A DNA stretch of 64,000 nt from positions 2,992,794 through 3,056,793 of the forward strand of contig NW_026262648.1 of the NCBI RefSeq assembly GCF_021869535.1, in the 5' to 3' direction. Below, in pieces: positions 38,143-47,950 of this stretch (positions are counted from its first letter, which is position 1; each line of letters begins with the position of its first letter). The notes under the pieces were generated by a model. That model was not told the DNA's origin. It saw nothing but the letters and a program-made list of their open reading frames with translations, and ran no database searches. The position numbers and the translations under genes are program-made. This DNA comes from Mytilus californianus (Eukaryota > Mollusca > Bivalvia > Mytilida > Mytilidae).

Positions 38143-39355
38143 ACACACACACTTACATCCACTCAAACATACATTCAAAACTCAACAAAAACCCTAAACC
38201 AGACACACACACACTAACTCAGTAACCAACTCACACACACCAGTACCCACATCCATAGCCAATTAGTCACCAACCCACACAACATTACCCACATCCATAA
38301 TCATTTAGTCACCAACCCACACAAATCAATACCCAAATTCATAACCACTTAGTCACCAACCCAAACACATCAATACTTATACTCTTACCAACCCACACAC
38401 CGATACCCACATCCATAACCACTTAGTCACCAACCCACACACTACAATACCCACAACCCACACAACTTTACCCACATCCATAATCACTTAGTCACCAACC
38501 CACACAAATCAATACCCAAATTCATAACCACTTAGTGACCAACCCAAACACATCAATACTTATATTCTTACCAACCCACACACCGATACCCACATCCATA
38601 ACCACTTAGTCACCAACCCACACACTACAATACCCACATCTAAATCCACACCCAACCAACATGCATTCTCAATGTCAAAATATTCTGCAAATAGCACATT
38701 TCTATCCTAGTTTTTTGTTGTTGAAAAAAAGTAATTCTTAGATGAAAGACGAAGAATATATAAGAACACATATATATATTATCGTTTTTTTTCTTCTGCA
38801 AAATGTTATATGCGACAACAATTTGAACTCTTTTCGAATTGATTTAGTGGCTCAAAAAAAAGCTATTTTGCATACTGAATTGTCCGTGCTCTCTGTGCTT
38901 CTGTCTGGATACTGTCGCTTTAGCTTCTTATTCAGCTTTACAAACATCTGATCCTTTCGCCTCCTATTGTAAGAAGTGATGATTGATTTCTAAGATTCAC
39001 ACTCTGTTTCATCAAAGGTTCATTAAATCATCTTCATCTGTGATCGACTGAGTGTGTTGTTCTGTTTCGATCTCGTTTGAATCCTTTAACTTTAATTTTG
39101 AACGGTTTCCGCCCTTTTTGTCAATGAATGATTATGTTATTGTGAATTTTGACTTCTACTGAAAATCGACTTTAATTTAGTAGCTTTATTCGATGTGTCA
39201 TACAACCATGCTCTTATACTGTGGCACAAATTGTACATCTATTCTGACTACCGATATTAGAGATAACTGTAACTGGCCTATTTACGTAGTTCTGTTCCGA
39301 GGACATTACCTTACTAAAACGATTTATCTTATTCTAGCTTTTTGCTTATATCAAG
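38143..39355. repeat. 2.05-kb tandem unit, copy 2, left part
   Basis: Matches copy 1 from the C/A-rich minisatellite (expanded here to 38143-38650, with an internal duplication near 38390-38640) to the insertion point TATATCAAG|. Interrupted by the LTR element and resumed at 45895. Confidence 0.9.
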
Positions 39356-39943
39356 TGTTACGGCCAGAAATCACCTTTAAATTGTAGCCAACAAAAGACA
39401 AAAATCAAGGATAGATTTAACAAGATTTATTATACACAAGTCTACAAGTAATATTATACAAATTGAAATGTCAACTTAACTATTAATATATTTGTCCAGT
39501 CCTTCGTCTTTTCCTTATCCGGAATTCTTCTTTTAACTGTACGGAATCCAATGTTAAATAAGTTCACAATCTAGTATGATGTTGTTCGTAAGTAAAAGTG
39601 TCAATCCAACAACTACAGAGATCTTCTGAGAATACAAGTATATTAATGTCTGTCTGTCTAATTTCGGTGTCTGTATATATAGTTGTCACGGAAACTTCTA
39701 GAAAACTTTAGAACGGAAACTTCTAGAATAGTATAGAAGTTTAAATTACACATCGTAGATTATGGTCAATCCGGAATTATTATGCAAGTCAAATAGAAAG
39801 TTCTAATCATTCCATCAGTATCTATGATTTTTCCAGTGATTTCTGAACTACACAATTATAACATTATTTTGTAAACATCTATAAGGCCACACAAAATAAA
39901 TTAGGCCAAGATAAATAAATATGATAATTATAATATCATAACA
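39356..39943 (-). repeat. 3' LTR of Gmr1-like element (588 bp)
   Basis: On the plus strand it begins TGTTACGGCC and ends CATAACA. It aligns throughout to the right LTR. Repeated 'GGAAACTTCTAGAA' blocks occur in its middle. Confidence 0.95.
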
Positions 39944-39954
39944 CCTCCTCCCTT
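39944..39954 (-). promoter_or_regulatory. polypurine tract of Gmr1-like element
   Basis: On the minus strand AAGGGAGGAGG lies immediately before the 3' LTR, the expected second-strand primer. It fixes the element's orientation. Confidence 0.88.
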
Positions 39955-40019
39955 AAAAAAAGTTTTAAGTGTAACGAGAACTTTTCATGAACAATGTATA
40001 CAGAAATATATAGTATGTA

Positions 40020-40435
40020 TACAGTGTTTTAATAAGATCTAGACAAAGCATCTGCTATTAAATGATATTTACCTTTAATATGTTTTACAATAACATCATA
40101 TTTCTGTAACAGTAAACTCCACTTAGTCAACCTCTGGTTCTTGTTCTCATTTTTTATATGAAGGTGAGAGGATTATGATCAGTATAAACAAGAATAGGAT
40201 GCATAGTGGGATATAAATATACATCAAAATGTTGAAGTGCAGATAACAGTACAAAACACTCTTTTTCAATAGTTGAATAAATTTTCTGATGATTTTCTAA
40301 TTTCTCAGAAAAATATGAAATAGGTTTTTCAACATTATCATCTGTTTCTTGATATAAAACGGCTCCAACTCCTACATCACTTGCGTCAACGGTTAACGGC
40401 AAGTTTGATTTTTTTTTTAAATCTGGAGTGATCAA
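40020..40435 (-). pseudogene. RNase H domain (Gmr1-like element)
   Basis: The open piece 40435-40154 shows 'LTVDASDVGVGAVLYQ' (first catalytic Asp), 'YSTIEKECFVLLSALQHF' (Glu) and 'ILVYTDHNPLTF' (second Asp), the standard gypsy RNase H series. The following 'DVIVKHIKGKYHLIADALSRS' lies in another frame down to about 40030. It would degrade the RNA strand during reverse transcription. This is the last pol domain before the polypurine tract, which shows that nothing like an integrase follows RNase H. Confidence 0.92.
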
Positions 40436-41480
40436 AACTGGACTGTTAATTAAAAGTGATTTGCTATTTTCAAAAGTGTTTTGACAATTATCACTTCAGA
40501 TGAATTTTAAATCTTTCCTTAAAAGATGAGTCAATGGTTGAACAACAGTAGCAAAATTTGAACAGAATTTCTTCAATCCATCATCCTAAATATCTCATAA
40601 GTTGTTTTTTTTATTTGTAGGAGGAGGAAATTTGGTAATTGGATCCTCTTTAGGCATAATAGGTTTCACTTGACCTTGGCCAACTGTATGCCCTTAATAA
40701 TCAACAGTGGCCTGACAAAATTCACTTTTACCAAGATTAACAGTCAAATTTGACTGTGACAATCTGTCAAATGTATAATATAAATGTGTTAAATGCTCTT
40801 CCAGCTATCACTTCATACAATAAGATCATCAATATAAGCATAACAACAGTCTAAATCTTTTATAACATTATTGATCATTCTTTGAAATGTAGCTGGAGTA
40901 GTTTTCATACCAAATGGAATGACAGTATACTGAAATAAGCTGTCTGGTGTGACAAAAGCTGATATTTCACGAGCTCTCTGCGTCAAGGGCACATGCCAGT
41001 AACCTTTCAATAAATTAAATTTGCTCACAAATTTTGCTTGCCCAATGTTATCAATGCAGTCGTCTATCCTTGGACTCGGATAGGAATCAGATTTTGAAAC
41101 TGAATTTAATTTTCTGAAATCAGTTACAAAACGAAAGGTTTTATCTGGTTTGGGCACAAGGAGACACGGAGAGCTCCATTAACTGCCCAATAATATCATT
41201 GTCAAGCATATATTTAATTTTTTGTCTCATAAATTCAAGTTTTAGTGGATTGAGCCGGTAAGGATGTTGCTTAATTGGAGAAGCATCACCTACATCAACA
41301 TCGTGACAAAAAGCAGTGGTTTTGTTTGGCACGTCTGGAAAAAGATTTTTAAAAGAAAAATACCAAAGTTTTCAATTTTTCTCTGCGATCAAAAGTCAGA
41401 TGTGCAAGTTTTGAGTCTAAATTTGACAAAATTTCTGAATTTTTCAATCTAACTGTTTGTTCCATAGTCTTAGAATCAAG
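40436..41480 (-). pseudogene. reverse transcriptase (Gmr1-like element)
   Basis: The 5' edge lies near 41480 after the integrase tail. 41332-41141 carries 'HDVDVGDASPIKQHPYRLNP', the entry block of gypsy RT. A frameshift near 41150-41175 leads into 41157-40813, with 'FRFVTDFRKLNSVSKSDSYPSPRIDDC', 'SKFNLLKGYWHVPL' (first Asp position replaced: FNLLKG instead of the common xDLLKG), 'FGMKTTPATFQR' and 'YAYIDDLIV' (YIDD catalytic pair). The thumb and connection 40812-40436 are heavily broken. The missing first catalytic Asp alone would disable the enzyme. Confidence 0.92.
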
Positions 41481-41559
41481 AGGTGGTTTAATTATATCTG
41501 GTTTGTCAAGATTCTTCCTTTAATTTAACCATGGCTAAAGTGGCAACTGGTTTACTCTA

Positions 41560-42840
41560 ACCTTCATTAGAACGCTAAAAATATGGTTTTAATTAACATA
41601 TTAATGTGACACACTCTATTATGTTTGCGCCGACTTGGATTTTTCACAATATAATTCAAATCATTGATTTTACTCTCTATTGTATAAGGACCACAGTGTT
41701 AAGCATGTAATGGATGTTCAGGGACTGGCAAAAATACAAGTATTTTATCACCAGGCTCAAAAACTCCAAGGGGCCTCGGTGGCCGAGTGGTCTAAGTAGT
41801 TACTACTGTAATCAATAGCCAGTTAACACTGAGGTTGTGAGTTCGAACCCCGCTCGTGCGGGTGCACTCGACTCCAATCTTAATTGACTAGGATTGTCAG
41901 TTTTCCTATCGAAGGTCGGTGGTTTTCTCCGGGCACTCCGGCTTCCTCCACCAATAAAAACTGGCCGCCATAAAATAGCCCAAAAGCGGTGCTTAAAAGT
42001 GGCGTTAAAACACCAAAAATCAAATCAAATCAAAAACTCTGTCCCTGGCATCTTTATCATACCATATTGTCATCTTATTATGAACATTTTTTAAATTGTT
42101 CTGAGCAATTTGACAAGCAGTATACATTTTTTCTTTAAATCTAAATATATAGTCTAGAAGATTCAAGTCAGTGTGTTCAGGAAGCCATTTTTCCTTAAAC
42201 AATCTCAAAGGTCCCCTAACAGTATGACCAAACACCAACTCAAAGGAACTAAAACCAAGGGATTCTTGAACAGCCTCTCGGACCGCAGTCCCTGTCAAAT
42301 TGAAGAGTTCTAATCATGTTCTTCAATGTTTGATGAAACCGTTCTAAGGCACCTTGAGATTCTGGATGATAAGCACTTGACCTATACTGAGCAATCCCTA
42401 ACTGGTAAACGACCTGCTGAAATAAACCTGACATGAAATTTGAACCCTGGTCGGACTATATTGACTTGGGAAGTCCTACTAAAGTGAAAAATTTGATAAG
42501 AGCTTTGACAATAGCTGGTGTCTTAATATTCCTTAACGGAATAGCCTCAGGAATTGTCAATAAATACGCATTTCCAGTCTCGGTCTTTGGTAAAGGTCCA
42601 ACGCAATCAATTAGTACTCGGCTGAAAGGTCTTCAAAGACTGGAATTGGCAGAAGTGGTGCTGGTGGTATTTTCTGGTTAGGCTTACCAAAAACCTGTCA
42701 TATATGGCATGATTTGCAGTATTCTGTGACATCATTCTAAAGTCTGGGCAAGTAGAAATGTTTCAAGATCTTAAGACAAGTCTTCCTTATACCTTAATGT
42801 CCAGCCAAAGTGTTGTCATGGGCAAGACCAATAATTTCTT
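41560..42840 (-). pseudogene. integrase (Gmr1-like element), upstream of RT, split by a SINE
   Basis: Minus strand, N to C: the HHCC zinc domain starts as 'HDNTLAGH' at the end of the 43477-42794 frame, with its CX2C (YCKSC) near 42725-42705 after a stop. The DDE core is broken through 42700-42435. 42434-42249 gives 'YHPESQGALERFHQTLK' with the catalytic Glu. 42298-42020 gives 'FELVFGHTVRGPL' and the following helical region. After the SINE (41767-42029) the reading resumes with a GPYTIE module (GPY/F motif) and 'RVCHINML', ending about 41575. The enzyme would insert element DNA into the chromosome. Its position before RT is the key oddity of this element. Confidence 0.9.
41767..42029 (+). 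mobile_element. tRNA-derived SINE inserted in integrase
   Basis: The direct repeat TCAAAAACTC at 41757-41766 and 42030-42039 is the target duplication. The head 41771-41862 is a type II tRNA-like sequence (GGCCTCGGTGGCCGAGTGGT A-box region, long variable arm, B box GAGTTCGAACCCC). The body contains GGTGGTTTTCTCCGGGCACT and CCGGCTTCCTCCACCA, and the 3' end carries GGCGTTAAAACACCAA and a (TCAAA)n tail. Removing it closes the integrase reading exactly. It belongs to a mollusc-type SINE (inference). Confidence 0.93.
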
Positions 42841-43699
42841 GCCTATAAACTTTAGGCACCACCACTTGGTATACCACTCTCTCTTCCTCCTCTGGGATAG
42901 CATCAGGGGGCCTCCATTTCCTCATTAAAATTCCGTCTTGATGATAGTAACATTTTGCATCTTTGTCTGCTTCCTCCTGAGGTTGAGCCCTCTTGCTGAG
43001 CTGAAGAACCTCAGGGTCTTTATTTTGCTCTTCCACAAACTTTCTTTTGTCTAATGAATGGGTGTTCACGTCTGGCCATGGCATAATTCCATGCTTGTTA
43101 GTACTAGGTGGTCTTATCATGACCTTTTCTGAGCCACAGTAACCGTCAATGTCGGCAAGGAAAGTGTCAGAAAGGTCCATATAATCATACTGGTCTTCTT
43201 GTAAATGCTCATTTTGTTGTTTTCTTGCCATCGCACTAGTAACAACACAAGCTGGATACAGTTCAGCAACATCTTCAGGTGATTTAGCATCAACCACCGC
43301 TTCACTGGAAACAATTGGTTCAGCAACCACTTTCTTCTTAGCTTGATCATTTCCTAGCAATAATGAAACACCCTCAACAGGGAGATTAGGACGAACACCC
43401 ACACCAACTGGTCCAGTAATAAAATCTGACTTCAGATAAATACGATGGAGGGGGAAATTAATACAACCTAACTCCACACCCTATAACAAAACGGAGGCAC
43501 CAACAGAAGTCTCCTCGGACAAAGGCAACACACCTTCTAACAACAAAGTCTGAGAAGCTCCAGTGTCCCGTAAAATCTTAATGGGCTGAGGAGTAGTATT
43601 ATCAACTATAGGAACAAACCCATCAGACATAAAGGGTTTATAATCCTCCATGTAATCACAAAAACTGGACTTAAAAGCCTGACTCGCAGGACATTCCAA
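42841..43699 (-). pseudogene. retropepsin protease and linker (Gmr1-like element)
   Basis: 43699-43481 ends with 'PIKILRDTGASQTLL', the aspartic protease active site (DTGA). A stop follows, and the next frame (from 43477) continues with 'GVSLLLGND', the second conserved protease strand, so the stop splits the domain. The following acidic linker of about 150 residues leads without interruption into the integrase zinc domain. Protease and integrase are therefore joined in one reading frame with no RT between them, direct support for the PR-IN-RT order. Confidence 0.9.
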
Positions 43700-43719
43700 C
43701 TTATTGGTAACAAGGGGTG

Positions 43720-45028
43720 TCGTTCAAGCACTAAACTTGGGTTTGTTATCTCTTTCATTCTTCTTCTGGAGTCAAAAACAATCAGCTATCAGGTGACCAT
43801 TTTTCTTACAATAAGCACAAGTTACTATCTTTTTCTCAAACGGATCAGATTTTGGACTAGACATATTATAAATAGACTGACTCTTATTCTGTGCAACAGG
43901 CTTTCTTATCAGTACGCTCGGTACTTTGATATTTGTAATTTCCGCTTGAAGTACTAAAATTTTGACCTTTGAAACTTCTTTTATGTGAAAGGGTATAATT
44001 ATCGGAAACAACAGCTGCATCTTGCAATGTCTCAACTGTTTTGTCATCTAAATGTGATTTAAGTCTAAATGAACACACTGCTTGAACTCTTCTAATGACA
44101 CCAAGTGTCTTATTTTATCAAAATTGTTATCTATTTTCTTTGACGTTGCCCATTTATCAAATATATCTTCTTTTTCCCTAGCAAATTCAACATAGGTTTG
44201 TGAATCAAACTTTTTATAAGACCTAAATTTCTGTCTATATGTTTCTGGCACTAGCTCAAAAGCTTTCAAAACTTCCTGTTTTACAGTGTCATAATCAGAA
44301 CTTTTTTCTGAAGTGCTGAGAAAATTTCAGCGGCCTTGCTCTCAAAAACACTTTGCAGCATTGTAGTCCTATTAGGCTTTGGCCATTTCAAATTTTTAGC
44401 AATTTTCTCAAACTGTGGAAAATGTTAATCAACTGTTTTTCAGAAAATCTGGGAACCAAACGTATATTTTTTGCTGCCTCAAAATGTTCTGAATTTTACT
44501 CCATTTTAGTGTTGCTTTCTACTTTGACCATTTCTATTTTTATTTTCTCCATCTCTAACCTTTCCCTCATTTTAGGTTCTGCCTGTTTTAATTTAAATTC
44601 ATCTTCTTTTTCTTTCTTTTCTCCATTTCTAACCTTCCTTCATTTCAAGTTCTGCCTGTCTTGATTTAAATTCGTCTTCTTTTTCCAATTGTTTTAATTT
44701 AACTTCGTTTTCCAATTGTTTTTCCAATTGTTTTAATTTAAATTCATCTTCCTTTTCTAATTGTCTTAATTTAAGTTCATTTTCTAATTCAAGCTGTTTT
44801 AATTTCATGGAATCAACATGTTCGACCCTAAGTTCAAGAGCCTCTTCACCAAAAAACTCTGTGTCAACTAATTTGTCCTTTACAAAATTTTTTTATAATT
44901 TGTTTTATCATAGATACACTAAAATGAACTTTTAGATGTTTAGCAAGCAACACTAATTCCTCTCTCTTTAAGTTATCAAACCCTTCAAGGTCTAGCGTTT
45001 TTTTAAATTTACTAGCATCAAATGCCAT
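43720..45028 (-). pseudogene. gag relic with coiled coil and zinc knuckle (Gmr1-like element)
   Basis: A Met codon at 45028, about 70 bases inside the primer binding site, begins 'MAFDASKFKKTLDLEGF'. Next comes a Lys/Glu-rich segment (44930-44530) with repeated 'LKQLEKEDEFK'-like units, a clear coiled coil. 44269-44048 gives 'LVPETYRQKFRSYKK' and 'TYVEFAREKEDIFDKW', a SCAN-like capsid helix region. A CX2CX4HX4C zinc knuckle (CAYCKKNGHLIADC) ends the 44047-43772 piece. Several frameshifts separate these parts. It would form the particle and bind the RNA. Confidence 0.85.
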
Positions 45029-45099
45029 TTTATTGAATTTTGTTGGCTAATTCTAATTCAATAAAAATACTGAAAAAAATGTAAACTGATATTAACGTT

Positions 45100-45117
45100 C
45101 TCCCAAACAAGCCCCCA
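45100..45117 (-). promoter_or_regulatory. primer binding site, tRNA-Pro type
   Basis: On the minus strand TGGGGGCTTGTTTGGGAG starts five bases after the 5' LTR. It differs at a few positions from the tRNA-Pro primer binding site known from gammaretroviruses, so tRNA-Pro is the likely primer (inference). Confidence 0.75.
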
Positions 45118-45122
45118 GTTTC

Positions 45123-45894
45123 TGTTACGGCCAGAAATCACCTTAAAATTGTAGCCAACAAAAGACAAAAATCAAGATAAATTTAACAAGATTTATTATA
45201 TACAAGTCTACAAGAAATATTATACAAATTGAAATGTCAACTTAACTGTTAAAATATATGTTCGATCCTTTGTCTTTTCTTTATCCGGAATTCTTTTCTT
45301 AGCTGTACGGAATCCAATGGAATATATATGTCCAATGAGTTCACAATCTAGTGTGATGTTGTTCGTAAATAAAAGTGTCAATCCAACAACTCAAGAGATC
45401 TTCTGAGAAAACAAGTATATTTATGTCTGTCTGTATATATAGTTGTCACGGAAACTTCTAGAACATTGTAGAAGGGAAAATCCTAGAACTAGAAAACTGT
45501 GGAACGGAAACTTCTAGAATACTTTAGAGGTTTAATTTACACATGGTAGATTATGGCCATTCCAGAATAAACGTATTTACATTTTTGGTATTTAGCTGAA
45601 TTTTGCCTCCGAATGACCTCAGATCTGCTCCGAATAACCTTTTTTAAATTGGGATGTCAAATATTACGGGAACTTGTGTGATTTTAAGTAATGGCTGCCA
45701 AATTTGCACAGAAGTTTAAATACGTCTATTATTATGCAAGTCAAATAGAAAGTTCTAATCATTCCATCAGTATCTATGATTGTTCCAGTGATTTCTAAAC
45801 TACACAATTATTACATTATTTTGTAAACAACTATAAGGCCACACAAAACAAATAGGCCAAGATAAATAAACATGATAATTACAATATAATAACA
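45123..45894 (-). repeat. 5' LTR of Gmr1-like element (772 bp, contains a MITE)
   Basis: Starts TGTTACGGCC and ends AATAACA on the plus strand. It is longer than its partner because of a ~40-bp extra segment near 45455-45500 and a 157-bp insertion at 45570-45726. Many substitutions separate the two LTRs, so the integration is not recent. Confidence 0.95.
45570..45726. mobile_element. 157-bp MITE in the 5' LTR
   Basis: Absent from the other LTR. Its ends are inverted (AACGTATTTA at the left, TAAATACGTC at the right) and flanked by TA on both sides, as for mariner-type elements. Inserted after the LTR element integrated. Confidence 0.75.
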
Positions 45895-46790
45895 CAAGCA
45901 TTACTGTGTCGTCATTACTCCAACTCCCACTATACACGTGAAAAGTGGTGTAGATTTCAAGTATGAATTTAAAAACAAAAGTGAAAAAAAATACCTCATA
46001 TGTATGTATTTTGGGTTGTTGTCTCATTGACGTATATAATTTTCCGGCTTTCTTTGACGCAAAATGATTTACATCTCTGTTGTTATAGCATGCAATTTAT
46101 TTGTTTCAAAACCTTATGCAGTATTATATAATTTATGTTCGTTAAAAAACTTTCGTTATACGTATACAGACTTTTCACATTTACATCTTTTTCGCTGATG
46201 CTGTGGATTGCAGATTAAAAGCAAATTATTCAAAAAATCAAAGGTAATGAATCAGCAATAAAATGACACTTTATTGTATTTTTTGTAGGCAAACAAAAAA
46301 TATTTTTGCAAAAGGTTTGAAAGTTCACCATCGTTTTCACACCTTTTCTACGAAATAATTTCCAGATAATTATAAGTGTTTAATGGCACACAGATTTGAA
46401 ACAACAAAAAGCCACTTATGCTGGCCTCTACCACTCCTCCTTGCGAGTGAGACTAGCATGTTCGTAGACGAAGCAGGATTAAATCGTTTTAGCTCATGTC
46501 CTCATTTTGTTTTCTAAAAAAAACTGTACGATTTCTTTCATTATTCTGTCTGCAAAGATGGTTGACAAATTGTTTTATCCAGAAATCAAAAAAGAGCGTT
46601 GTATGTTAGCTTTTATGTTACAAAATATCAAATCAAAAAGCTTTATTAATAAATGTTTGAATGGGAAAAAAAGGATATAGTGTATTAAAGTCATGAAAAA
46701 AAATCACTATATGCACGTGTAAAAAAGTCTTTTACATAATTTGTTTTTTTTTTCTGAGTGAAATAAAAAGAAAACGATAAAACCTTCGCA
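45895..46790. repeat. 2.05-kb tandem unit, copy 2, right part
   Basis: Resumes with CAAGCATTACTGTGTCGTCA exactly where the left part stopped and matches copy 1 from about 37114 to 38140, with deletions (copy 1 bases around 37260-37370 are missing here). Confidence 0.9.
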
Positions 46791-47227
46791 GAACACACAC
46801 ACTTACATCACTAAGTCGCCAATCAAAACACACCAAAACCCTCATCCAGACACACACACACACTCAGTAACCAACTCCCACACACCAATAGCCAATAAGT
46901 CAACAACCAACACAACATTACCCATATCCATAAACACTTCGTTACCAACCCACACACATCAATACCCACATCCATAACCACTTAGTCACCAACCCACACA
47001 CCAATACCCACATCCATAACCACTTAGTTACCAACCCACACACTACAATACCCACATCTAAATCTACACCCAACCAAAATGCATTCACAATGTCAAACAT
47101 TTCTGCAAATAGCACATTTCTATCCTAGTTTTTTGTTGTTGTAAAAAAGTCAACTAAGAGCGTTGTATGTTAAAATACCCACTTCTAAATCCACACCAAA
47201 CCACATTTACATCTTTTTTGCAGTTAG
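46791..47227. repeat. 2.05-kb tandem unit, copy 3, truncated and scrambled
   Basis: The minisatellite and the following ~90 bases match copies 1 and 2. From about 47150 three short blocks from other parts of the unit follow one another (AGAGCGTTGTATGTTA, ACCCACTTCTAAATCCACAC, CACATTTACATCTTTTT) before gypsy element 3 begins. Confidence 0.8.
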
Positions 47228-47950
47228 AATGGGGCTCAGCACAAGTTTTAATTAGAAAAAAAAACGGAGGAGTACGCTGGTGCATTGATTATCGCAAATT
47301 AAATTTAGTCACGTCGCGTGTTTTTTTTTCTTTTGCCTCTCATTGACCCCTTTGCCGGAAATATCTGGTATTCCAAACTGGACGCAAATAGTGCTTATTG
47401 GCAGATCAATATTAAACCAGAGGACAGGAAGAAAACAGCCTTTGTTGGTCTGTTTGAATGCGTTAAAATGGCGTTTGGACTATGTAATGCATCAGGGAAA
47501 TATGCCCGAGTGATGAATCTAGTCCTAATAACATAAACAGTACCAATTTTTTCTGCACAAGATGCGCATTTCTGACTGACATGGAGAACAGTCCTTGCTT
47601 TTCTGTATGAGATCTTGGTCTTAGTACAATCCTTTGAAGAGCATTTACAAAATCTAGAGGACGTATTTAAAAGATTCAGTGAGTACGGCCTGAAACTCAA
47701 GCGAAGGAAGTGTGCTTCATTCAAAACCTCCGTTGAACTTTTAGAGAGGAGTGTAAACAACAGGGGACTCAAAATTGGAAAGCAACATATTAAACCAGTT
47801 AGTGGTTGGGTTGTGCCTTCTTGCACTAAAGAGGTAGAAAGATTCATTGAATTTGTGAACTATCAACGTTCCTTCATTTAGAATTATGGAAAACTTTCAG
47901 CACCTCTGTATGAAGTTACGGGGAAAAACCATTCTATTGAGCCACCAAAG
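47228..47950 (+). pseudogene. reverse transcriptase (element 3)
   Basis: Begins at 'SAQVLIRKKNGGVRWCIDYRK', then a break, then 47318-47536 with 'WYSKLDANSAYWQINI' (first catalytic Asp in LDA) and 'KMAFGLCNASGKYARVMN'. The region that should hold the YxDD box (47537-47610) is scrambled, and the pair is not recognisable. 47615-47881 carries 'FEEHLQNLEDVFKRFSEYGLKLKRRKC', the thumb, and a stop, then 'NYGKLSAPLYE' up to about 47950, where the foreign DNA starts. Confidence 0.88.

Larger units (their letters stand above)
39356..45894 (-). mobile_element. Gmr1-like Ty3/gypsy LTR retrotransposon, complete but inactive
   Basis: Two LTRs in direct orientation, a 4-bp CAAG target duplication, a tRNA-Pro-type primer binding site next to the right LTR and a polypurine tract next to the left LTR define a full element read on the minus strand. 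Domain order 5' to 3' is gag, protease, integrase, RT, RNase H. The sequences are gypsy-like, but integrase precedes RT, as in Ty1/copia. Such a combination is established for Gmr1-like elements, first described from cod and other deuterostomes. Stops, frameshifts, a SINE and a MITE make this copy dead. It lies inside copy 2 of the 2.05-kb tandem unit, so it is younger than that duplication. Confidence 0.93.

Noticed and set aside
41771-41862. Functional tRNA gene (Leu/Ser type)
   Set aside because: It is the head of a SINE with body, tail and target duplication, and the acceptor stem is not intact.
39356-45894. Copia (Ty1) element, judged from domain order alone
   Set aside because: RT, RNase H and integrase motifs (YIDD context, GPY/F module, HHCC spacing) are gypsy-like; the order matches the Gmr1 group instead.
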